A stretch of DNA of 13,538 nt from Arcanobacterium_A sp034173665 (GTDB lineage: Bacteria > Actinomycetota > Actinomycetes > Actinomycetales > Actinomycetaceae): positions 1 to 13,538 of the forward strand of contig JAXFDG010000097.1 of assembly GCA_034173665.1 (NCBI GenBank), given 5' to 3'. Positions 6,130 through 13,039 of the stretch are shown here, piece after piece (positions within the stretch are counted from its first letter, which is position 1; every line of letters begins with the position of its first letter). A program made the translations under genes and the position numbers. The notes below the pieces were generated by a model. It saw only the letters and a list, made by a program, of their open reading frames with translations. It had not been told where the DNA came from and did no database searches.

Positions 6130-7797
6130 TCACTGCAGCAATGCAGCTTTATTGACTTTTCCATAAGCTGATCTTGGAAGCTCCGAAACAAACTCCACTA
6201 AACTCGGAACTTTAAAACTGGCAAGATGTGCCTCACAGAAAGAAATTAGTGATTCTGCAGAGAGTTCCGCTCCCATCTGTGGAACAACTACAGCTTTAAT
6301 TTCTTGCCCTCGTATCGGATCTGGAACTCCCACTACCGCTACTTCTGCAACCTCCGGAAGTTTTTGAATAGTTTCTTCTACTTCTGCAGAAGAAACTGTT
6401 TCTCCATTGCGTTTAATTAAATCTGTGCGTCGATCAACGAAATAGAACCATCCATCTTCGCAATACATAAAATCGCCGGTTCGATACCACCCATCCGCAC
6501 TCAATACGGCAGCAGTAGCTTCTGGATTGTTCCAATACCCGGCCATTAACGTAATTCCAGGTATACCTTGAATTAATAATTCACCAACTTCACCAGCTGG
6601 TAATTCAACTCCGTTTTCATCAACAATCTTGGCGTTATACCCAGGGCCAATCTGGCCAATCGAAGGCCATTTCTCGTTCCCAGTTGCCGGATCGGTAATA
6701 ACCCCAATTAGCGATTCAGTAGAACCGTAATTATTAATTAATTTCACTCCAAAACGATTTTCAAACTCTTCCTTTTGCGCAGTCGCTAAAGGTAAAAAGT
6801 AATGAATCCCGCGAAGTTGATGATCACGTTCACGCAAATCAACGTCTTGCTTTAACAAGGTTGCAATAATTAAGGCCATTCCTTGGGCCATAGTTGCACG
6901 ATGACGCCGAAGCTGCGCCCAGAAACGGCTAGCACTATAGCAAGAAAACATCACCAGCGTTGCTCCGGCAGTGATTACGGGAGCAAAGGCTGATAATTGA
7001 AAATTAACTCGAGTTGAAACCATCGAAGTTGCGTAACGATCTGCTGCGGTCAGAGCAAGCTCCCATTCCACAAAACGTCCCGACTCTAAAACATTTCGAT
7101 GCGTAATCATAACTCCCTTCGGAGCAGCTGTAGTGCCCGAAGTAAAAAGAATTTCATAAAGGTCAGAACCAGAAATATCAACGGAAGCAAGCTCTGCCTT
7201 TTCAATAAGCAGATGATTAAGCTCAGCTGCTTCAGCATAAATTTCATGAACTGTTACGCCAACACTGCGCATTACACTCAAAGTTTCAACTTCACTTGTA
7301 GAAACTCCAAAAAGATAACCTGACTCGTCTGCACTAAAAGCATCAGCAAAATAAAGATGGTCGACGCCGTCAGGAGAAATCTCGCCAAGGTTTTGCACCG
7401 TGGTCTTATCAAGAATAATATGCCGGGCATCGCATAAAGATTTAATTCGATTCAACTCAAACGGACGTGCCGTTTCATCAACTGGCACCGCAACTGCTCC
7501 AAGTTTCGCGATTGCCAACATTGATTCGACGAATTCAATTGTATTGCCCATGTAAAGCAAGATTTGAGTACCTTTAGAAACTCCGTTTTCTTGCAAAACA
7601 AGCGCCAACTCAGTGGCATTCTTATTGGTTTGTGCGTAAGTACGGCTAACTACCCGCCCAGTATAGGATTCCTCAAAAACTAGGAATTCTTGCTCTGGAC
7701 GGAGCTCAACCTGAAGCTCCCAAGCATCGCGGAAAGATTCCACAATTTTGCCTGAGATTTCAACAGGGCGGGTAGTTAACTGCATACTCACATTCAT
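6130..7797 (-). CDS. caiC: CaiC-like betaine/carnitine:CoA ligase (acyl-CoA synthetase, ANL superfamily)
   Basis: A 555-residue AMP-forming ligase with all core ANL motifs: the P-loop FTSGTTAAPKGVMITHRN (218-235), NNYGSTE (355-361), WYRTGD (437-442, with the ribose-binding Asp), the hinge DRRTDLIKRNGETVSS (455-470) and the catalytic Lys in SAYGKVNK (K547). SASRFWAQLRRHRAT, FENRFGVKL and WPSIGQIG follow E. coli CaiC as recalled. The enzyme would use ATP to load carnitine, crotonobetaine or butyrobetaine onto CoA and prime the CaiB cycle. It is somewhat longer than E. coli CaiC (about 517). The start is uncertain: GAGG abuts the ATG at 7797, whereas GTG 7791 or ATG 7785 would have better spacing. 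caiB ends 15 nt upstream. Confidence 0.9.
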   Translation of the reverse strand: MNVSMQLTTRPVEISGKIVESFRDAWELQVELRPEQEFLVFEESYTGRVVSRTYAQTNKNATELALVLQENGVSKGTQILLYMGNTIEFVESMLAIAKLGAVAVPVDETARPFELNRIKSLCDARHIILDKTTVQNLGEISPDGVDHLYFADAFSADESGYLFGVSTSEVETLSVMRSVGVTVHEIYAEAAELNHLLIEKAELASVDISGSDLYEILFTSGTTAAPKGVMITHRNVLESGRFVEWELALTAADRYATSMVSTRVNFQLSAFAPVITAGATLVMFSCYSASRFWAQLRRHRATMAQGMALIIATLLKQDVDLRERDHQLRGIHYFLPLATAQKEEFENRFGVKLINNYGSTESLIGVITDPATGNEKWPSIGQIGPGYNAKIVDENGVELPAGEVGELLIQGIPGITLMAGYWNNPEATAAVLSADGWYRTGDFMYCEDGWFYFVDRRTDLIKRNGETVSSAEVEETIQKLPEVAEVAVVGVPDPIRGQEIKAVVVPQMGAELSAESLISFCEAHLASFKVPSLVEFVSELPRSAYGKVNKAALLQ

Positions 7798-7812
7798 CCT
7801 CAGATATCAGTC

Positions 7813-9027
7813 TTACTCAGCAACTTTTACAGTGCCGGACTCAATCAAAATCTGAATTTGTTCTTCGGTCAAACCTGCACGTTCAAGAACGTCACGAGTA
7901 TCAGCACCAAGTGCTGGCATTGGACGCCAGAATGAACCAGGATTGCGACGGAACTTCGGGAAAGTGTTCAAACCCTTAATGGTCTTTCCTTCTGCGTTTT
8001 CCCACTCGATAAAAGCTTCACGCTGCTTAATGTGATCGGCTTCAAGAATATCGCCGAATTCATTTACAACCTGAGCTGCAATACGGTGAGCTACGAAATC
8101 CTTTTGCACATCCCACTTGGACTGAGTCTTTAACCATTCTTCAAGAGTTTCTTGAATCAAATCAGCCTTTGGTGAACTGAGCCAAAGTGCAGAAGTATCT
8201 TCTGGATACTCTTCAGTGCCCCAAAGATGTCCAAGCCCAATCGACTCAAGCAGGTGCTTGTTTTGTGGTACGCCATAAAGACAAAGACCAATGTAACCAT
8301 CTTTACACTCGTAAATACCGATACCACAAAGGTTCTGGTGACGAGCACCTGGACGCGGGTAAGTAATGCCTGCGTTCATGTAATCCATCATGTAGTAAGT
8401 ACCCACACGAAGCAGTGTTTCGTACATTGCCATATCGATAGATTCGCCTTCACCAGTAACTTCCACACGATGAAGAGCTGCCAATGAAGAGGAGATAATC
8501 ATCAAAGAATTGATGTAATCACCTAGATAAGGGGAAATATTCGTTGGCTGTTCTGGAGTACCGTTTTGTGAAACGATACCAGCGTAAGCAGCAACGGTGA
8601 GATCGTATGCGGCAGAGTTAATCTGCTCTTCGTCACCGTACTGACCAAATCCAGAAACATGCACGATAACTAGTTTTGGATTGATCTCCCAGAGGAATTC
8701 ATCCGTGATGCCCTTACGTGCATACATCGGACCTTTACCTGATTCGATAAAGATATCTGCGTCCTTCACGATTGCGCGAAGAGCTTCCTTACCTTCCTCA
8801 GTGAATGGATTCATCGAGATAGAACGCATATTACGGCGTTCCATTTCCTTTACCCAAGTGGTGTCACGCATTGAGTCGCCGGTCCAAACGTTTTCAATCC
8901 AGGTAACGTCTGCACCCCACTCGCCCATAATTGCAGCAGCTGTTGGAGCTGCAATTTCGACGGCGGAGAAAACAACCTTTACCCCATCGAGAACGCCAAA
9001 GGATGGCTTTTCTGTAGGCAATGCCAT
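7813..9027 (-). CDS. caiB: CaiB-like L-carnitine/butyrobetaine:CoA transferase (family III)
   Basis: A 404-residue family III CoA transferase, essentially the length of E. coli CaiB (405). Recognisable stretches are VVFSAVEIAAPTA and EWGADVTWIENV near the N-terminus, KGPMYARKGITDEFLW, VHVSGFGQYG, GEGESIDMAMYE and the end segment PKFRRNPGSFWRPMP. The catalytic Asp, D169 in E. coli, aligns with D170 in YLGDY. CaiB moves CoA from butyrobetainyl-CoA or crotonobetainyl-CoA to incoming carnitine, so ATP is spent only to prime the cycle. AAAGGA is 7 nt before ATG, and caiA ends 37 nt upstream, consistent with one caiABC transcript as in E. coli. Confidence 0.93.
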   Translation of the reverse strand: MALPTEKPSFGVLDGVKVVFSAVEIAAPTAAAIMGEWGADVTWIENVWTGDSMRDTTWVKEMERRNMRSISMNPFTEEGKEALRAIVKDADIFIESGKGPMYARKGITDEFLWEINPKLVIVHVSGFGQYGDEEQINSAAYDLTVAAYAGIVSQNGTPEQPTNISPYLGDYINSLMIISSSLAALHRVEVTGEGESIDMAMYETLLRVGTYYMMDYMNAGITYPRPGARHQNLCGIGIYECKDGYIGLCLYGVPQNKHLLESIGLGHLWGTEEYPEDTSALWLSSPKADLIQETLEEWLKTQSKWDVQKDFVAHRIAAQVVNEFGDILEADHIKQREAFIEWENAEGKTIKGLNTFPKFRRNPGSFWRPMPALGADTRDVLERAGLTEEQIQILIESGTVKVAE

Positions 9028-9064
9028 TTCACAATCCTTTCTTACTTCATTGTTCAGGGATTAA

Positions 9065-10198
9065 TTACCGGTAGTCATAAAGCGCCGAGCGGCCTGCAGC
9101 AAGAATCATCATTTCGTCGGTACCACCAGAAACGCGATCTACGCGGAGGTCACGGAAGAAACGCTGCACACGATGTTCACCGGTGATACCAACACCAGCA
9201 AGAACCTGAAGTGCATCGTCTACTACTTCGAAAGCAGCATTTGCACAGTAGTACTTCGCCATTGAGCAATCACCGCGGGAAAGAGTGCCGTTATCATGCT
9301 TCCAAGCAATTTCGTAAAGCATATTGCGCATATTGGTAAGCTTGATCTTCATCTCAGCAAACTTAAGCTGGATAAGCTGGTGACGAGCAATTGCCTGACC
9401 ACCCTGGATGCGCTGATTTGCATACTTTGCGGCATCTTCAAATGCACAGTAAGCCTGGCCGTAGTTGGTAAGTGCAACAAGGAAACGCTCTTGGTCAAAA
9501 TCAACCACACCACGACGGAAGCCGTTACCTTCGGTGCCGAAGATATCAGATTCTTCTAACTCAACGTTATCGAAGTAAAGCTCTGCGAGAGAGTCCATCC
9601 GGAGACCAAGCTTCTGAAGTGGTTCGCGGGTGATGCCTGGCTTGGACATATCGACGAACCATTCGGTGTAGGTGTCCATGTTATCCGAGTCGCGAGCCAT
9701 AACAACCATATAAGGTACATGCATGCCAGAGGTCTGGAAGGTCTTGTGACCGTTGAGGTAAACCTTGCCATCCTTGCGGGTGTAGGTAGTCTTCATGTCA
9801 TCCCATGAAGAGCCTGCTGAAGGCTCGGTCATTGCGTAGTCCAGCATCTGCTTGCCGGTACCCACGAAGGAAAGAACTGTTTCAATCTGTTCTGGGGTAC
9901 CTTCACGGAGTACGGTGTCCCAGCCTGGAAGCTGGTAAAGCACGTAGGTTGGGCCACCTTCACGACCAAGAGCTTCGTAGGCTGCGGTGAGGGTAGTCCA
10001 GTCCGATCCAAGACCGTCATGTTCTTCTGGAAGTAAGATTCGATCAAAACCGAGTTCACAAATTGCTTCAGTCCACTCGATTGGGTACTCGTGCTTCTCA
10101 TCGCACTCATGGAAGTACTTATCCCAGTTACGGGAGCGCATCAACTCGGTGAATGCATCCACCATGAGTTGCTGATCTTCATTTAACGAAAACTCCAT
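9065..10198 (-). CDS. caiA: CaiA-like crotonobetainyl-CoA reductase (acyl-CoA dehydrogenase family)
   Basis: A 377-residue acyl-CoA dehydrogenase-fold flavoprotein; E. coli CaiA has 380. Long stretches match E. coli CaiA as recalled: PTYVLYQLPG (83-92), YTEWFVDMSKPGI, LGLRMDS, ERFLVALTNYG (237-247), CANAAFEVVD (318-327) and DLRVDRVSGG. At the place where many dehydrogenases carry the base in YEGT, this protein has SGGT (357-360), as CaiA does. A Glu at 237 occupies the helix-G site used by isovaleryl- and long-chain acyl-CoA dehydrogenases. The usual GSD of the first family signature reads GSS (129-131) here. It would reduce crotonobetainyl-CoA to butyrobetainyl-CoA with electrons from FixAB. 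AAGGAG lies 11 nt before ATG. Confidence 0.94.
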   Translation of the reverse strand: MEFSLNEDQQLMVDAFTELMRSRNWDKYFHECDEKHEYPIEWTEAICELGFDRILLPEEHDGLGSDWTTLTAAYEALGREGGPTYVLYQLPGWDTVLREGTPEQIETVLSFVGTGKQMLDYAMTEPSAGSSWDDMKTTYTRKDGKVYLNGHKTFQTSGMHVPYMVVMARDSDNMDTYTEWFVDMSKPGITREPLQKLGLRMDSLAELYFDNVELEESDIFGTEGNGFRRGVVDFDQERFLVALTNYGQAYCAFEDAAKYANQRIQGGQAIARHQLIQLKFAEMKIKLTNMRNMLYEIAWKHDNGTLSRGDCSMAKYYCANAAFEVVDDALQVLAGVGITGEHRVQRFFRDLRVDRVSGGTDEMMILAAGRSALYDYR

Positions 10199-10220
10199 TA
10201 TCTTCTTTTCTCCTTGATAA

Positions 10221-10238
10221 TTTTGAATTTATTCAAAA
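10221..10238. promoter_or_regulatory. 18-bp AT-rich dyad upstream of caiA (candidate operator)
   Basis: TTTTGAAT and ATTCAAAA form a perfect inverted repeat with a 2-bp spacer, 23 bp from the caiA start, in the 91-bp gap after the esterase gene. The short spacer and AT-richness favour a protein-binding dyad over an RNA hairpin. I see no clear -35/-10 pair next to it. Confidence 0.35.
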
Positions 10239-10289
10239 GATTTTGTTTATTTTCTTTAGCCACAACCAATTAAGCCATGGCCAGTAAGT

Positions 10290-11261
10290 TTATTTTTTAG
10301 CTTGTTCCCAATACTGTGCAGAACGTTCAAGGACTTCCATAGTTTGCGGAAGAATTCGCGAGTGATGAATAAATCCGTGAATTACACCAGGAATTTCTTC
10401 ATGTTGCACGGGCACTCCCTGAGCTTCAAGAATTCGTGCAAGAGTTCTTGAATCATCTCGCAACGGATCTAATGCTGCTCCCATCACATACGCTGCAGGA
10501 ATTCCTTGAGCGAAATCATTCGACAAAAGATTTACATACTTTTCAGTCTCTACCTGCGATAAATCATTTAAGTAGGCAGATAAATAGTAACGATAATCTT
10601 CTTCAGTTAAACCATCCCAAGGTCCACCGAGAAGACGCATTGATTCCGAATCCCGTAAACCAAATGCACCGTAGTAAAGCAACATTGCTCGTAGATTGTA
10701 ACCCTTGCCTTCGTCACGTGCCTTCAAGATTGTGGCAAGACTGAGATGTGCTCCGCCTGAATCTCCAGCGAAAGAAATATCATTTCCATCAATTTGCAAT
10801 GCAGCTGCATTTTCATGGATATAAGCGACGACGTCGACACATTCTTCTAGGGCCTGTGGGTACTTTGCTTCTGGAGACAAGGTGTAGTCGATTGCAATTA
10901 CCGCAGCTTTGGTAAGCGCACAAAGAGTCCGGGTAACGCGATCATGTGTGTCAAGGTCTCCCAAGATCCATCCGCCGCCATGAATGTAAACAATCACTGG
11001 CAGTACTGCTGTTTCTGCAATACCTTCTGGACGATAGTGACGAACCTTCACTTCTCCGTGGCGTGTTGGAACACTTGAATCCACAGCGCTTGCAACGCTT
11101 GGGCCGCCTTCGTTCCAGAATGCCCGTTCCTTACGGTAACCTTCACGCATCTCCTGAATCGACTGGCCAGTCGCATAAACACCAGCTGCAAGTTCATTTT
11201 GCTTGGCAATTACTTCGCCCATTTTCTCAGTCCAAAGGGCTGGAACGTTTAGCTTTACCAT
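10290..11261 (-). CDS. HSL-family alpha/beta-hydrolase (esterase/lipase)
   Basis: A 323-residue hydrolase of the hormone-sensitive-lipase family. It has the oxyanion-hole motif HGGGW (94-98), the nucleophile elbow GDSGG with S168, the likely acid D265 in LDPLRDD and H295 in VIHGF, so the catalytic triad is intact. No signal peptide is seen, so it is cytoplasmic; an N-terminal helical cap spans about residues 10-50. Family members cut short-chain carboxyl esters. In this cluster an O-acylcarnitine esterase that releases carnitine, or an ester/thioesterase acting on a pathway intermediate, would make sense, but this is inference. The Shine-Dalgarno is AGGAAAG just before ATG. It follows a strong terminator hairpin by about 35 nt and precedes caiA by 91 nt. 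E. coli cai has no such gene. Confidence 0.88.
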   Translation of the reverse strand: MVKLNVPALWTEKMGEVIAKQNELAAGVYATGQSIQEMREGYRKERAFWNEGGPSVASAVDSSVPTRHGEVKVRHYRPEGIAETAVLPVIVYIHGGGWILGDLDTHDRVTRTLCALTKAAVIAIDYTLSPEAKYPQALEECVDVVAYIHENAAALQIDGNDISFAGDSGGAHLSLATILKARDEGKGYNLRAMLLYYGAFGLRDSESMRLLGGPWDGLTEEDYRYYLSAYLNDLSQVETEKYVNLLSNDFAQGIPAAYVMGAALDPLRDDSRTLARILEAQGVPVQHEEIPGVIHGFIHHSRILPQTMEVLERSAQYWEQAKK

Positions 11262-11296
11262 GACTTTCCTGTTCGCGGGAACTACTTGTTTAGAGA

Positions 11297-11339
11297 AAAT
11301 GAGTGGAAGTCACCCTTTATGAGTGACTTCCACTCATTT
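11297..11339 (-). terminator. Strong intrinsic terminator after the first MFS gene
   Basis: A perfect 17-bp stem (11297-11313 with 11323-11339) and 9-nt loop begin 2 nt past the MFS stop codon. The minus-strand transcript continues with ATTTTCTCT, a short U-rich tract. It should end most transcripts of the MFS gene. Only 35 nt separate it from the next start codon, so any promoter for the esterase would have to overlap the hairpin, or the rest of the operon depends on read-through. Confidence 0.8.
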
Positions 11340-11341
11340 AA

Positions 11342-12685
11342 TTAAGCCTCTGAAGATACTTCTTCTAGCTCAACTTCTTCTGCTACAGCAGGATGCTTCT
11401 TTACGTAAATCACTAGCAAAGCTGCAAATACAGCTGCAAGTACTGCGGAAGCAGCCAAGATAGTAAAGATTTGTCCGTATGCAACTTCTGGAGTGTCTAC
11501 ATTCGCATCACGAATCGAGCCGAACCAACGGTAAGAGAAGGTGTCTGGCAAGAAGCCAATAACGGAAAGCAGACCAGTAGCAGTACCAAAGATTGCCAAT
11601 GGCACACGACCTTCAGTGAGCTGGCTGGAAACAATACCGAATACGCCGTTTGCCAAGAATCCAAGCAAGATTGCAAGGGCTGCAGCAACAACAGCGAAGC
11701 CAGCCTTTCCAGGCATAAAGATGAATCCGGTCAAACCTAATGCAACAACTACGGAACCAACTGCGATAACGCGTGATGGTGAACCAGTCTTATGTGCGAT
11801 AGCACCGAAAAGTGGGCCTGAAAGAAGAGTAATACCGTAGGTACGAACAAGTGCCACGATTGAAACGATACCCACTGATGCGCCCATAACATCGCTCATG
11901 TAGCCAGTGGTCTGGGTAACGCCGGTGTAGAAGAAGTAAACGAAGAACAAAGTAAGTGCAGAGAGCCAAACAACTGGGTGTGAAAGTGCAGCTCCAACCT
12001 GCTTTACATTGAATCCACCACCGGAGGTATCAAATTCGCCTTCAAACTTTGGAATGAAGAGGTAGGAAAGAATACCAAGCACCATAATGATGCAGCCGAG
12101 AATGATTAGCACATAACGCATTGGCATAATCTGGTTTGCAACGAAGGTTGTTGCAACCCAAGTATTAATCAAACCTACAAGGAGTGCTGCGGCACCGTAG
12201 ATACCGTATGAAAGACCGATATTACGGGAGTAGGTGTCTTCCTGGGAGATTAAACGTACGAGCTTGTAACGAATACCCCACCAAATCAAAATAGTGGTAA
12301 TACCCATGCCGATAAAGATCATCATAATGGTAGTGCGTGATGGGAAGATTGCGTAGCACCAGGTGAGGAGTGCGGTTGAGCAGAAGCCAACCCATCCAAG
12401 AGTACGAACGCGAACACGATCAGCAATAATTCCTGATGGCAAGTAGCAGACCAAAGCGGTCCATGCATATGCCGAAAGGAAGGTACCAAGATCAGTCTGC
12501 ACGGTGTTTGCAGAGGAAATACCCGCTGCAATCATTGCGTCGCCGAGCGGCTTATCAAATACATACCAAAGATAAGCTGGGGAATAAATAATCGAGCTTC
12601 CCATTGAAACCAAAATCAAAAGGAAGATTGAGTGAGCGCGCGTCAAGTCCTGTGCGCGACGCTCTTGCGTGAGCGATTTCAACAT
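11342..12685 (-). CDS. MFS transporter (12 TM, substrate unknown)
   Basis: A 447-residue major facilitator protein with about 12 hydrophobic segments. The loop 2-3 signature is the short form GIIADRVRVRTLG, and a cytoplasmic loop after TM6 (around FIPKFEGEFDTSGGG) separates the two halves. It ends in an acidic tail rich in Glu. It is not a BCCT carrier and is not closely similar to the YaaU-like protein in the same cluster. It may resemble the YihN or oxalate/formate-type MFS groups, but I cannot settle this by eye. As first gene of the cluster, behind a promoter region with repeated dyads, it may import the substrate (carnitine or a relative) or export the reduced product. GAAAGG lies 9 nt before ATG. 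A strong terminator follows directly. Confidence 0.85.
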   Translation of the reverse strand: MLKSLTQERRAQDLTRAHSIFLLILVSMGSSIIYSPAYLWYVFDKPLGDAMIAAGISSANTVQTDLGTFLSAYAWTALVCYLPSGIIADRVRVRTLGWVGFCSTALLTWCYAIFPSRTTIMMIFIGMGITTILIWWGIRYKLVRLISQEDTYSRNIGLSYGIYGAAALLVGLINTWVATTFVANQIMPMRYVLIILGCIIMVLGILSYLFIPKFEGEFDTSGGGFNVKQVGAALSHPVVWLSALTLFFVYFFYTGVTQTTGYMSDVMGASVGIVSIVALVRTYGITLLSGPLFGAIAHKTGSPSRVIAVGSVVVALGLTGFIFMPGKAGFAVVAAALAILLGFLANGVFGIVSSQLTEGRVPLAIFGTATGLLSVIGFLPDTFSYRWFGSIRDANVDTPEVAYGQIFTILAASAVLAAVFAALLVIYVKKHPAVAEEVELEEVSSEA

Positions 12686-12750
12686 TGAAACTAACCTTTC
12701 ATAAGTTGGACTTTTATCGATAATTTATTCTTTTCCTATAAATTTTTACC

Positions 12751-12763
12751 CGACTAAAGTCCC
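12751..12763. repeat. Dyad site 2 (CGACTAAAGTCCC), proximal copy
   Basis: Contains GACT-AA-AGTC and shares the nine-base core GACTAAAGT with the perfect dyad at 12781-12799. Its centre is about 33 bp, near three helical turns, from that of the perfect copy. This is consistent with cooperative binding of one regulator. Confidence 0.45.
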
Positions 12764-12780
12764 TGCAAATCAGATTCATT

Positions 12781-12799
12781 TTGGACTAAAGTAGTCCAA
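12781..12799. repeat. Perfect 19-bp dyad (8-bp arms, 3-bp spacer), likely operator
   Basis: TTGGACTA and TAGTCCAA surround AAG. It is the best-formed of three related sites upstream of the first MFS gene and lies about 96 bp from that start codon. The size suits a dimeric helix-turn-helix regulator. No copy is visible near fixA or tetR, so the regulator could be one other than the local TetR. Confidence 0.55.
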
Positions 12800-12850
12800 T
12801 TTATTGTTCTCCCTGATAAATCGACAAACCTAGATTTCAAGAAGATTTAC

Positions 12851-12866
12851 GGACTACTTAAGTCGG
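12851..12866. repeat. Dyad site 3 (GGACTACTTAAGTCGG), distal copy
   Basis: Matches the reverse complement of the central dyad core at 13 of 15 positions and has an internal perfect ACTTAAGT. Its centre is about 68 bp from the central site. It is likely a third binding site for the same regulator. Confidence 0.45.
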
Positions 12867-12977
12867 AATTTAATTCTCTGTATTCAAACTCCCGGTAAAC
12901 TTGAACTATTCCATTTACCAGCGGAAATATCCGCTCCAAGGAAATCTGAAAGTAAATTTTTATTGTGAAAAAATAAT

Positions 12978-13014
12978 ATTTGGGCGTACTGTCAAAGAAA
13001 CAATACGCCCAAAT
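12978..13014 (-). terminator. Intrinsic terminator of clpC
   Basis: Perfect 11-bp arms (ATTTGGGCGTA / TACGCCCAAAT) with a 15-nt loop lie 26 nt after the clpC stop. The minus-strand transcript continues ATTATTTTTTCAC, a good U-run. It separates the core clpC transcript from the cai cluster promoter. Confidence 0.88.
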
Positions 13015-13039
13015 AATTCAAAGCTAAAAAGAAGAATGT

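Larger units (their letters stand above)
12686..12977 (-). promoter_or_regulatory. Promoter/leader region of the cai cluster
   Basis: No credible gene is seen in this AT-rich gap between the clpC terminator and the first MFS gene. It holds three related dyad sites (12751-12763, 12781-12799, 12851-12866), a small 6-bp hairpin at 12920-12935 (AGCGGA/TCCGCT) and a tentative minus-strand promoter, TTGTCG, 18 nt, TAAATT, whose -10 abuts the central dyad. A start there would give a leader of roughly 100 nt. The hexamers are weak matches. Confidence 0.4.

Noticed and set aside
11271..11282. GTTCGCGGGAAC, resembling a LexA box
   Set aside because: The half-sites are in the opposite order to the GAAC-N4-GTTC actinobacterial SOS box, and nothing in the context suggests DNA repair.
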